From Acetivibrio alkalicellulosi (lineage in GTDB: Bacteria; Bacillota; Clostridia; Acetivibrionales; Acetivibrionaceae), in NCBI GenBank assembly GCA_008125075.1, contig VLTH01000002.1, positions 1,905,451-1,969,450 on the forward strand: 64,000 bases of DNA, written 5' to 3'. Position numbers and translations under genes: made by a program. Positions 1 to 6,391 of the stretch are shown here, one piece after another (the stretch's first letter is position 1; every line of letters starts with the position of its first letter). The notes beneath the pieces were generated by a model. The model saw only the letters and a program-made list of their open reading frames with translations. It was not told the DNA's origin and made no database searches.

Positions 1-827
1 TAAGTTTTTATTTCATTTCTATTTTTTTCTAGCTGTTTGTTAATGTATATAATAACATCTTTAATAGAATTTATTATCTTGTTTTCATCTAATTCATTAA
101 CCTTCAATAATACTGAGTATATATTTTTTTCCATAAAACTCTCATCTTCATCGGTAGGTTCAAAGAATATATTCCATATTTCTTCTCTAATAGTGTCTGA
201 TCCATAACATACCCAACTTTTAAATTTTGAATAATCGCTTTGTTGTCCAACCACAACATTTCCTTTTTCATCGAATATAAAGGTATTGATATATGGTATA
301 TCTATATTGTCCTCAGTTTCTTTCTGTTTAACAAATATTACTTTATCAACATATTTATCAACTGCTTCATTTTCTCCAATATAATTTTTAACCTGACCTT
401 CTATTTTAAAGCTAGTAGGTACACCAAATAAAATAGCTTCAGTATTTAATTCTAATGCCATAAAAGAAGCATATATACCTCCTGCAAACATTCCTGTTAT
501 AAAGCATTTAGAATCTCCTATGTTTTCTTTTAAATAATCGAAAATCTCCATTACAAGTTCATTTTGAACATTTATTATTTCATTATCAGATACAAATATA
601 ATATATTTGCACCCAACATCATTTTCAAAAACATATACTCTGATATCTTCAAACAATTTTCTAGTTACTATTTTTAGAGACATCAGTGTAGGAATATCTA
701 TAATTTTTTCTATTAGACTGTTTTGAACACTTGTTTTAATAATATCTTCAACCATTTCCATATCATTATCAATTAAGCCTGAGTAGGACAACTCGCAAAG
801 TAGCAAATACTCTTTTTCATTCAACAT
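1..827 (-). CDS. Degenerate lipase-like (alpha/beta-hydrolase-like) protein, partial
   Basis: The reading frame opens at an ATG at 827 behind a strong ribosome site (AAGGGGG) and stays open to the window edge, giving at least 275 residues; the C-terminus is missing. The order is an N-terminal helix rich in Leu, a strand, then CFITGMFAGGIYASFMALE (residues 108-126) followed by AILFGVPT. This looks like the nucleophile elbow and next strand of DUF2974/Mbeg1-type or class 3 lipases (ITGHSLGG...A...FGaP), but the catalytic Ser is replaced by Phe114 and the preceding His by Met113. It lies 43 bp downstream of two WXG-type genes in the same direction and is probably part of their operon. The lipase-fold assignment rests on this motif pattern only. 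It may be a non-enzymatic cargo or accessory protein of the type VII system. Confidence 0.6.
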   Translation of the reverse strand, partial: MLNEKEYLLLCELSYSGLIDNDMEMVEDIIKTSVQNSLIEKIIDIPTLMSLKIVTRKLFEDIRVYVFENDVGCKYIIFVSDNEIINVQNELVMEIFDYLKENIGDSKCFITGMFAGGIYASFMALELNTEAILFGVPTSFKIEGQVKNYIGENEAVDKYVDKVIFVKQKETEDNIDIPYINTFIFDEKGNVVVGQQSDYSKFKSWVCYGSDTIREEIWNIFFEPTDEDESFMEKNIYSVLLKVNELDENKIINSIKDVIIYINKQLEKNRNEIKT

Positions 828-870
828 ATTCTGCCCCCTTGTGTATAATCAATTAAACAAAGCTATTTAA

Positions 871-1170
871 TTAATCTTTACCATTCTTTTGCATTTCCAT
901 TTTTTTACGCCTTTTTTCTTCTTCGGCCCGTTGAACATCTGAAGATAATCTTTTTAGCTCTGATTTTAAATTATTTATACCATTGTATATTTTACTTGTC
1001 TCTTTTTCAATTTCAATGAAACTACTCTCAAGGGATTTATATGCATTTCCCTCCCACCAGTTTCTTCCATCCTTAATTTCTACTTTAAAGCCACTCTCTT
1101 TTCTTTTAAGTATAGTTTGATTATCATCAATTCTTCTAACAGTATTTAGAATAGCACCTGGCGTACTCAT
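871..1170 (-). CDS. WXG100-like small protein
   Basis: A 99-residue protein without signal peptide or membrane segment. The motif NWWEGNAYKSLESSF (about residues 37-51) carries the W-x-G turn between two predicted long helices, as in the WXG100 helical hairpins exported by type VII systems. The C-terminal tail is unusually basic (RAEEEKRRKKMEMQKNGKD). The start is fixed by GGAGGC eight bases upstream. It follows the EsxA-like gene at 1270-1560 with a 99-bp gap and precedes the lipase-like gene. The highly charged second helix resembles that of the 2029-2307 protein, so these two may be paralogues playing the EsxB-like partner role. Function as secretion substrate or partner is inferred from family and context. 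Confidence 0.75.
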   Translation of the reverse strand: MSTPGAILNTVRRIDDNQTILKRKESGFKVEIKDGRNWWEGNAYKSLESSFIEIEKETSKIYNGINNLKSELKRLSSDVQRAEEEKRRKKMEMQKNGKD

Positions 1171-1269
1171 AAATAGCCTCCATTACATCTTTTTATTAAC
1201 TAACACTTTAAACAAATAGTTTAGCAGGTGAAAGTAGTTTTATACTCTCACCTGCTAAATCAAAGATTA

Positions 1270-1560
1270 CTATTTACGAAGCTGTGAAGCTATATCACGT
1301 TCGCTTTGCTCTTTAATATCCGCAATTTTATTTAATTGCATGCTAATATTGTTAACACATTCAACAAGTTTGTCTAGACTTGGTTTAAGGTTATTAAATT
1401 CACCAATAAATGCTGTTGCTGATTCTCCTTTCCACCAACCTTCAAGACCTCTTATCTCTTTATCAAGCTTATTTACAATATCTTTTGCTTGATTACCCTT
1501 GCTATTGATTGACTTAGCTGCGCTTCTTGCTTGTTGAGGACTAAAAGTAATATTTGACAT
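1270..1560 (-). CDS. WXG100 family protein (EsxA-like)
   Basis: The best WXG100 match in the window: 96 residues with GLEGWWKGESATAFIGEF in the middle, flanked by two amphipathic helices. It should form a four-helix bundle dimer exported by the EssC-type ATPase. A longer frame starts at 1578, but its first codons (Met-Glu-Gly-Gly-Glu-Gly) are the ribosome site itself (AAGGAGGTGA), so the ATG at 1560 is the start. The upstream 450 bp hold a LytTR-type direct-repeat site, a plausible TATAAT at 1809-1814 and a 5'-UTR hairpin, so this is likely the first and highly expressed gene of the leftmost operon. Confidence 0.88.
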   Translation of the reverse strand: MSNITFSPQQARSAAKSINSKGNQAKDIVNKLDKEIRGLEGWWKGESATAFIGEFNNLKPSLDKLVECVNNISMQLNKIADIKEQSERDIASQLRK

Positions 1561-1708
1561 TCCTTCACCTCCTTCCATAGTAAGCCCATAGTCAAAAAAC
1601 TATTTAACTTATTATTATTTAACTATAACTATGTAAAGTTTAATTATAACTTTCAACATAATTTAAAATCATAATTTATTATACCTATAAAAGATAAATT
1701 TGTTAAGA

Positions 1709-1742
1709 TGACTTTAGTCACTTCTTATAGTGACTAAAGTCA
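1709..1742 (-). other. Perfect 14-bp stem hairpin in the 5' leader of the EsxA-like operon
   Basis: TGACTTTAGTCACT (1709-1722) and its perfect complement (1729-1742) flank a 6-base loop. It sits between the proposed promoter near 1810 and the start codon at 1560, so it would lie in the 5' untranslated RNA of the WXG100 operon. The T-run (TTTTTT, 1744-1749) is on the plus-strand side only, so it is not a good terminator for the minus-strand genes. An mRNA-stabilising leader hairpin or a protein-binding dyad is more likely. Confidence 0.5.
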
Positions 1743-1831
1743 CTTTTTTCTTTAATCAATACATTTATTTTTAAATCATTGTTGTATATCTAATATATAA
1801 CAATATTAATTATAGTTCAATGTTTCCTGAC

Positions 1832-1861
1832 GAATTGCAGATTATAATGGATAAAATGCAA
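1832..1861 (-). promoter_or_regulatory. LytTR-type direct-repeat operator (site A)
   Basis: On the plus strand GAATTGCAG (1832-1840) and AAAATGCAA (1853-1861) are separated by exactly 12 bases, the 21-bp period used by LytTR regulators such as AgrA and ComE. Read on the minus strand, a TATAAT (1809-1814) follows 17 bases after the proximal repeat, so the site sits where a -35 element would be. The same layout recurs at 3196-3225 and 10265-10294. Regulator assignment is inference. Confidence 0.6.
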
Positions 1862-2028
1862 CATCTATTTTAAAGTTAACTGTTAAAACCTTAAAAAAAC
1901 ACTTTCTCTTTTTCTGCTTTTTGCTATGTTTTGATTGGGCATTGTAAATTCTTTTTAACTTTTCACATATATTTCGAATCTGAACCCATGTAAACTAGTT
2001 TTTTCTAGCTTATATAATTGAATCAATT

Positions 2029-2307
2029 CTATTTAATTTTTTTCTTAGCTTGTCTTTCTATATCAGCTCTTCTTACTTCACTCTCTAGCCTCTTTATCTG
2101 AGATTCTATACTTTCAACCATAACAATAAGTTTTACAATTTTTTTGTCAATTTCATTGTGCTCATCTCTAAAAGTTTTCCCAGCTTCACCCTTCCACCAA
2201 TCTTTTGATTGATCTGCTTTTTTTGTGAATTTGCTTTTTAATTTTTTCAACTCGTTAATTTCATTAACTAAATTTCTATGAGCAGTTCTTATTTCCGAAA
2301 TCACCAT
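2029..2307 (-). CDS. WXG100-like small protein
   Basis: A 92-residue, very basic protein with KDWWKGEAGKTFRDEH at residues 36-51, the W-x-G turn between two helices. Charged heptad-like second helix ends in KKKIK. Start supported by GGAGAGGTGAT just upstream. It lies 16 bp after the EspG-like gene 2324-3091, so the two form a short unit behind operator site B. Pairing of an EspG-like chaperone with its WXG cargo is known in mycobacterial ESX systems; applying it here is inference. Confidence 0.75.
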   Translation of the reverse strand: MVISEIRTAHRNLVNEINELKKLKSKFTKKADQSKDWWKGEAGKTFRDEHNEIDKKIVKLIVMVESIESQIKRLESEVRRADIERQAKKKIK

Positions 2308-2323
2308 ACTAAATCACCTCTCC

Positions 2324-3091
2324 TCAAAAAGCAAACAAAGCCTTTATCATTTCATCCTTATCTGATTTATATATACTTGTTTTTTCAAATTCATCAGTAG
2401 ATGTTAATTTCATCATCCATGTACTCTTTTCATTGAATGAAATACTAAACAAAGCTTCTTTCTTTTCTTCTTCATTCATAAAAGCACTAACTTGTATGGT
2501 TTTTTCTACATTTGAATAGGCATTTAACATTTCTGTTATTTCCCTTTTTGATATGCCTGAATCCGCAATAATGTCCACACCTTTTTTCAAGTTTCCAAAA
2601 TTAACACATTCAAGTGCATAATCAATTGTCTTTGAAGTAGTTGAAATAAAATACTTTTCATCTGTTTCTTTAAGATTAATAAAATTTAGATATGTACTTA
2701 AAAAAAGCTTAAAATCATCTATTCTTTCATATGTATTAATAGTGTAGGTTTTATTATCCTGAGTTTCTAAATGTACACACATATAGGGCTTAATGTAAAT
2801 ATGCCCTGTGGATTTATTACCATTAGAATTTCTTCTAGTTACTGAGTAAACAATATTCGGAAAAGATATAACGCTTACAATTAAACAAATATCATCTTTT
2901 AAAATCTTTTTTCCATCACTCTCTCTAGTAATATATTGTTTGTTTTTCAATCTCTTTTCTACTTCATTCCATTTTTCTTCAACAGTTGGTTTTTCAATTT
3001 TTTCTAAAGGTTCTCCAATGCCTAACACTTCATCTGCACCTGCAAGTGCACACATAAAATACAATTCATCATTTTCTAATACATACTGCAT
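2324..3091 (-). CDS. EspG-like type VII secretion chaperone candidate (paralogue 1)
   Basis: A 255-residue cytosolic-looking protein. Its N-terminus (YVLENDELYFMCALAGADEV..GI, then a W-x-x-V-E..L..KQYI segment) matches the 283-residue protein at 4736-5587 in order and spacing, so the two are paralogues. The overall plan, an N-terminal 'L...EL..LA..G' helix, a central beta-rich part and a C-terminal strand region, resembles EspG of mycobacteria and the EsaE (DUF5081) type proteins of Staphylococcus, which bind WXG/PE-type substrates. Each paralogue is followed directly by a WXG gene. Ribosome site GGGGTGAT supports the start. The chaperone role is inferred, with no direct sequence motif proof. 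Confidence 0.55.
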   Translation of the reverse strand: MQYVLENDELYFMCALAGADEVLGIGEPLEKIEKPTVEEKWNEVEKRLKNKQYITRESDGKKILKDDICLIVSVISFPNIVYSVTRRNSNGNKSTGHIYIKPYMCVHLETQDNKTYTINTYERIDDFKLFLSTYLNFINLKETDEKYFISTTSKTIDYALECVNFGNLKKGVDIIADSGISKREITEMLNAYSNVEKTIQVSAFMNEEEKKEALFSISFNEKSTWMMKLTSTDEFEKTSIYKSDKDEMIKALFAF

Positions 3092-3195
3092 TTTATCACC
3101 CCTTTTTTTTGCAATTAACAGGTATTAAAAGTATTCCATATCAAATTATAAAATTAATATATACAATCAGACAGTACTATGCAAGTGTTTTTGAT

Positions 3196-3225
3196 ATAAT
3201 GCAGATTTAATTGTACAAAATGCAA
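3196..3225 (-). promoter_or_regulatory. LytTR-type direct-repeat operator (site B)
   Basis: ATAATGCAG (3196-3204), 12 bases, AAAATGCAA (3217-3225) on the plus strand: the same 9-12-9 arrangement as sites A and C. It lies about 105 bp upstream of the EspG-like gene starting at 3091. The -10 is less clear than at site A; TAGTAC lies about 16 bases beyond the proximal repeat. Confidence 0.6.
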
Positions 3226-3279
3226 AAATTATAAGTTTTATTTTTACTTATTGAATCATTAGGATAATTTTCTGATATA

Positions 3280-3774
3280 CTAAGAGGTTTTCCACGATCT
3301 CACAAGAATATTTTTCCCATTTAATACTTCACCTAAACTTACCTTGTCATTAGTAAAAAACTCTTTGTGTGGAATTCTGCAAGGTTCTTCATATAAAACT
3401 AATTTTGAAGCCCCTCTGAAAAACTTATTATCGTTGAATCCTTTTTCACTTTGCTCTCCATATTTTTTTGAAAATATTGTTATAGAACATAGGCTTTCTA
3501 ATGTCTTTTTAATCTTTTTCTCCATATTTATATATTCTGTTATTGAATAATCTACAAACTCACTACACTCTTTCAAACATTTTATGACATCATTTAGTTC
3601 AGAATTGATTTTTTTTACTAGGCTGTATACTTTTAAGGATTCCTTGCCATCAAAAATAATGTCTTTTTCAATAGCTTTAAATTGATATTCAATTTTAGAT
3701 ATCCTATCTTTAATACTGCAAATTGATTCTAAAAGCATTTCTTTCATTTTATGGTGATCTACAGAAAATTTCAT
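3280..3774 (-). CDS. Uncharacterised T7SS-associated protein with WXG-like helical N-terminus
   Basis: A 164-residue protein with ribosome site AAGGTGA. Residues 1-95 look like two long helices joined at IIFDGKES, i.e. a helical hairpin in which the W-x-G is F-D-G. After residue 100 comes a different, non-helical tail rich in aromatic and charged residues that ends RSWKTS. It is last in the run of small genes behind 4078 and is separated from the next unit by operator site B. It might be a WXG fold fused to a short C-terminal domain, or the truncated end of a longer effector. I do not recognise the tail. Confidence 0.5.
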   Translation of the reverse strand: MKFSVDHHKMKEMLLESICSIKDRISKIEYQFKAIEKDIIFDGKESLKVYSLVKKINSELNDVIKCLKECSEFVDYSITEYINMEKKIKKTLESLCSITIFSKKYGEQSEKGFNDNKFFRGASKLVLYEEPCRIPHKEFFTNDKVSLGEVLNGKNILVRSWKTS

Positions 3775-3787
3775 TTAATTCACCTTC

Positions 3788-4078
3788 CTACTTTTTAAAC
3801 TTCTCAGCATACTTTTTATCCTTTTCTTTGTAGGTTTCTGCAATTCTACACAAAAACTTAGCATATTCAAGCATCTCATCATTTATATCTTTAAATCCCT
3901 TTAATTCATCTCTAGCTATATCACCAAACTTATCTGAGTTACAACTAATCCATTGCCCTTTAAATCCATCAATATCCTTGTATATACTTTGAACAATATC
4001 ATCTATCTGGTGTATTATGTTCTTCATTCTTAAGGATGAGTTATATAATTCTTCTAGATTAACTTTGTGTTCATCCAT
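3788..4078 (-). CDS. Degenerate WXG100-like small protein
   Basis: A 96-residue two-helix protein. The turn reads GFKGQWISCNSDKFGDIA, so Trp is kept but the Gly of W-x-G is Ser. Acidic first helix and Lys-rich end (YKEKDKKYAEKFKK). Start supported by AGGAGG eight bases upstream. It sits 13 bp before 3774 and 32 bp after the WXG gene 4111-4419. Type VII substrate or partner by size, fold and context. Confidence 0.6.
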   Translation of the reverse strand: MDEHKVNLEELYNSSLRMKNIIHQIDDIVQSIYKDIDGFKGQWISCNSDKFGDIARDELKGFKDINDEMLEYAKFLCRIAETYKEKDKKYAEKFKK

Positions 4079-4110
4079 TTTATTAGCCTCCTACTTTAAT
4101 TTGATGCATA

Positions 4111-4419
4111 TTATTTAACACACCCCTTTAATCTGTGAACCCTTGAATTTATGTTGCTTTCAGTATTATGATAGGTTTTTGATGCATTTTTTATAAATTC
4201 TACATATTTTTCTATATTCTCACCATACTTAATATAAAATTCTTTATATTCTTCCATTACTTTAATAAATTGTTGGCAAGCAGTTCCTTTCCAGTAATCT
4301 GATACCCCACTTACCTCTTTAAAAAGATTTTTATATAGTATCTCATACTCATTTGCCTTATCTATAATGGAATTGGCAGTTTTATTTAATTTTTCGGTCT
4401 CTATAGATATTTTAGCCAT
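4111..4419 (-). CDS. WXG100-like small protein
   Basis: A 102-residue protein starting MAKISIET at the ATG at 4419, chosen because GGAGG lies eight bases upstream; a longer frame from 4458 has no such site. The motif VSDYWKGTACQQFIKVMEEY is a typical WXG100 turn, flanked by long helices. No signal peptide. Member of the row of small secretion-type genes at 3.3-4.7 kb. Confidence 0.8.
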   Translation of the reverse strand: MAKISIETEKLNKTANSIIDKANEYEILYKNLFKEVSGVSDYWKGTACQQFIKVMEEYKEFYIKYGENIEKYVEFIKNASKTYHNTESNINSRVHRLKGCVK

Positions 4420-4493
4420 AATTGAAGCCTCCATATATAATTTAACATCAACAATCATAGGATAATTATGTCAATTCACATTTTAGCTAATCC

Positions 4494-4730
4494 TTATCTT
4501 TTTTTGGCTTCATCTGATAAAACATCACCAAGTAATGAAATATCTTTTGAAATATTACTTATCTTCTTTTCTAAACTTTCAAGCTTATCACAAAAAACAC
4601 TTGCGGATTTTCCAGTCCAAGCATTAGCCACTTGTGCTATTATATTACTCATTTCAATTGATGTCTTTTTTGTTTCCTTTGATAGTTCCTTTAGTTTCAT
4701 TGGATTTTTAGTTTTATTTATATAGCTCAT
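4494..4730 (-). CDS. WXG100-like small protein
   Basis: Starts at the ATG at 4730 (MSYINKTK, 78 residues): the longer frame from 4748 would have its ribosome site (AGGAGTG) inside the coding part. The motif VANAWTGKSASVFCDKL is a short W-x-G turn. It starts 5 bp after the stop of the EspG-like gene 4736-5587, indicating translational coupling, just as the 2029-2307 WXG gene follows the other EspG-like paralogue. Confidence 0.72.
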   Translation of the reverse strand: MSYINKTKNPMKLKELSKETKKTSIEMSNIIAQVANAWTGKSASVFCDKLESLEKKISNISKDISLLGDVLSDEAKKR

Positions 4731-4735
4731 TTTCA

Positions 4736-5587
4736 TCACTCCTGACACATTGCTGATAAAAATATATTACTATAGTTACAAACCATATCTTCAATTTCAC
4801 TTACAATTTGTTGACAATTCACCGTACCTATTTTTATTTTATTTTCTTCATTTTTTATAAGTAAGTCAAAATTTAGAGCCTCTGTCTTCCACATATAATT
4901 TTTCCCCTCTAGAAGCCAAAGTGTTTGCATATCTTTTTTTCCCTCTGAATCTGTAATCATAGTCATTAATGTCTTAACACTGTTCTTTTCATAGGCTTTA
5001 ATATAATCTTTAGCAATATCATTAGACATCCCAAATTGACTCAATAGTTTATAAACGTCTTCCTTATTGTTTTTTTTAATTGTCTGATCTAGTTGAAAAA
5101 AATCCCTTATTGATACTTCAAAATAATTATCCACCGATTCATATTCCTTTTTTGTAATAAAACATTCACTTAAGTTGTTGGCTACTTTCCCAATGTTAAC
5201 CAGCGGTGTCAAAATCCAATTATTATGACTTTGTCTACTTTTGTCTATTTCAACAGCTATCTTTTCAGTAATATACATGTTCCTTAAATGCTTTAGATTA
5301 CCCATATCTAAATTAGTATATTTTATATACACTTTTGGATTGCAACAGGCATCAATTAGCAAAAATAATTCTCGATCAACAGTTATTTTATCCTTGTCAC
5401 ATTGAATATATCTTTTGTTTAGAAGATTGATTTTAACCTTTTTCCACTCATTTTTTAATTCTTCTTTTTCTAACTCGTATGTATTATCTTCGATTCCGTG
5501 TAACTCTTTAGCACCAGTTAGCCCCGCTAAAAAAATCAATTCACGAGTTGATAGTACATATCCTGCTTCACCAATTCTTCCAAACAT
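4736..5587 (-). CDS. EspG-like type VII secretion chaperone candidate (paralogue 2)
   Basis: A 283-residue soluble protein, paralogue of 2324-3091: both begin with YVLS/YVLE, a helix (ELIFLAGLTGAKELHGI here) and a following helix with W..V...LLNKRYI. The body is a mix of strands and helices and contains several Cys, with no transmembrane segment. The start has AGGTGG at 6 bases. It follows the LytTR regulator gene by 13 bp and precedes a WXG gene by 5 bp. A substrate-binding chaperone role is inferred from pairing with WXG genes and from resemblance to EspG/EsaE-type proteins. Confidence 0.55.
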   Translation of the reverse strand: MFGRIGEAGYVLSTRELIFLAGLTGAKELHGIEDNTYELEKEELKNEWKKVKINLLNKRYIQCDKDKITVDRELFLLIDACCNPKVYIKYTNLDMGNLKHLRNMYITEKIAVEIDKSRQSHNNWILTPLVNIGKVANNLSECFITKKEYESVDNYFEVSIRDFFQLDQTIKKNNKEDVYKLLSQFGMSNDIAKDYIKAYEKNSVKTLMTMITDSEGKKDMQTLWLLEGKNYMWKTEALNFDLLIKNEENKIKIGTVNCQQIVSEIEDMVCNYSNIFLSAMCQE

Positions 5588-5600
5588 ACTTTACCACCTT

Positions 5601-6371
5601 TTAAGATTTTACTTGCTTTTTTGTCCAAGCAGATAATTTATCTTTTAGTGCATCTCTATATTTTCTTGACACCAGTATTTCTGATCCATTTTCCATATAG
5701 ATTGTCATATCTGAAAAAGAAACTTTTTTTACTTTTTCAACATTTATAATATAACCCTTATGGCATCTGAAAAAATTCTCACTTAATCGTTTTTCTAAAG
5801 AAGTCAAGCTATCATAATATCCTATTCTCTGATTTGATGTGTACACATATACTTTTTTTTGAAAAGCTTCTACATACACTATTTCATCATAATTAATTCT
5901 AAATATCTCAGCTCCTATATTTATATTTAGAATATCAATATCTTCCGATACACTGTTTAGATAATCTCTGTAAATGTCTCCAACAACAATTTCTAGCCCT
6001 TCTATACTTTTTAGCTTCTTGGCATCACACTTTTTTATTAAGTATCCTGCTGGTCGTATAAGTCCTGTCATTGCTCTTAAAATAAATTCTGTATTTGCTG
6101 TGCAAAAAACAATATATGATTCACGATCATTATCACGAATATGTTTAGCTAAATCTATACCATCAATGTCTGATAAATTATATACTACTTCAATAAAATA
6201 ACTGTTTATTCCCTCTTCTTTTGATATATAATTTAAGACTTTTTCTGGTGAATAGGCTACTAAAACTATTTTTATGTGAAAATGATTTTTGTCAGCTATT
6301 CTTTGGATTTCATGTTTTAAATAATTAATATTGCCTTCATCGCTATCACATAAGATGACTTTTAACAACAT
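5601..6371 (-). CDS. LytTR-family response regulator with altered receiver
   Basis: A 256-residue regulator: receiver-like domain (about 1-125) with the acidic pair at Asp9/Asp11, and a C-terminal LytTR DNA-binding domain (about 148-250) with ENFFRCHKGYIINVEKV and the LVSRKYRDALK end typical of AgrA-like proteins. In the AgrA alignment YFLDI...DINGI the phospho-acceptor position reads Glu61 (YFIEVV...DIDGI), so phosphorylation at the usual site is unlikely and the protein may be constitutively active or controlled otherwise. No histidine kinase lies beside it. It sits inside the T7SS operon, and three 9-12-9 direct repeats nearby are its candidate targets. Confidence 0.85.
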   Translation of the reverse strand: MLLKVILCDSDEGNINYLKHEIQRIADKNHFHIKIVLVAYSPEKVLNYISKEEGINSYFIEVVYNLSDIDGIDLAKHIRDNDRESYIVFCTANTEFILRAMTGLIRPAGYLIKKCDAKKLKSIEGLEIVVGDIYRDYLNSVSEDIDILNINIGAEIFRINYDEIVYVEAFQKKVYVYTSNQRIGYYDSLTSLEKRLSENFFRCHKGYIINVEKVKKVSFSDMTIYMENGSEILVSRKYRDALKDKLSAWTKKQVKS

Positions 6372-6391
6372 TATCCCCCCAGAATTTCTTC

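Noticed and set aside
1709-1749. Hairpin with T-run read as a terminator on the plus strand
   Set aside because: No plus-strand gene precedes it, and it sits in the leader of a minus-strand operon; kept as a structural hairpin only.
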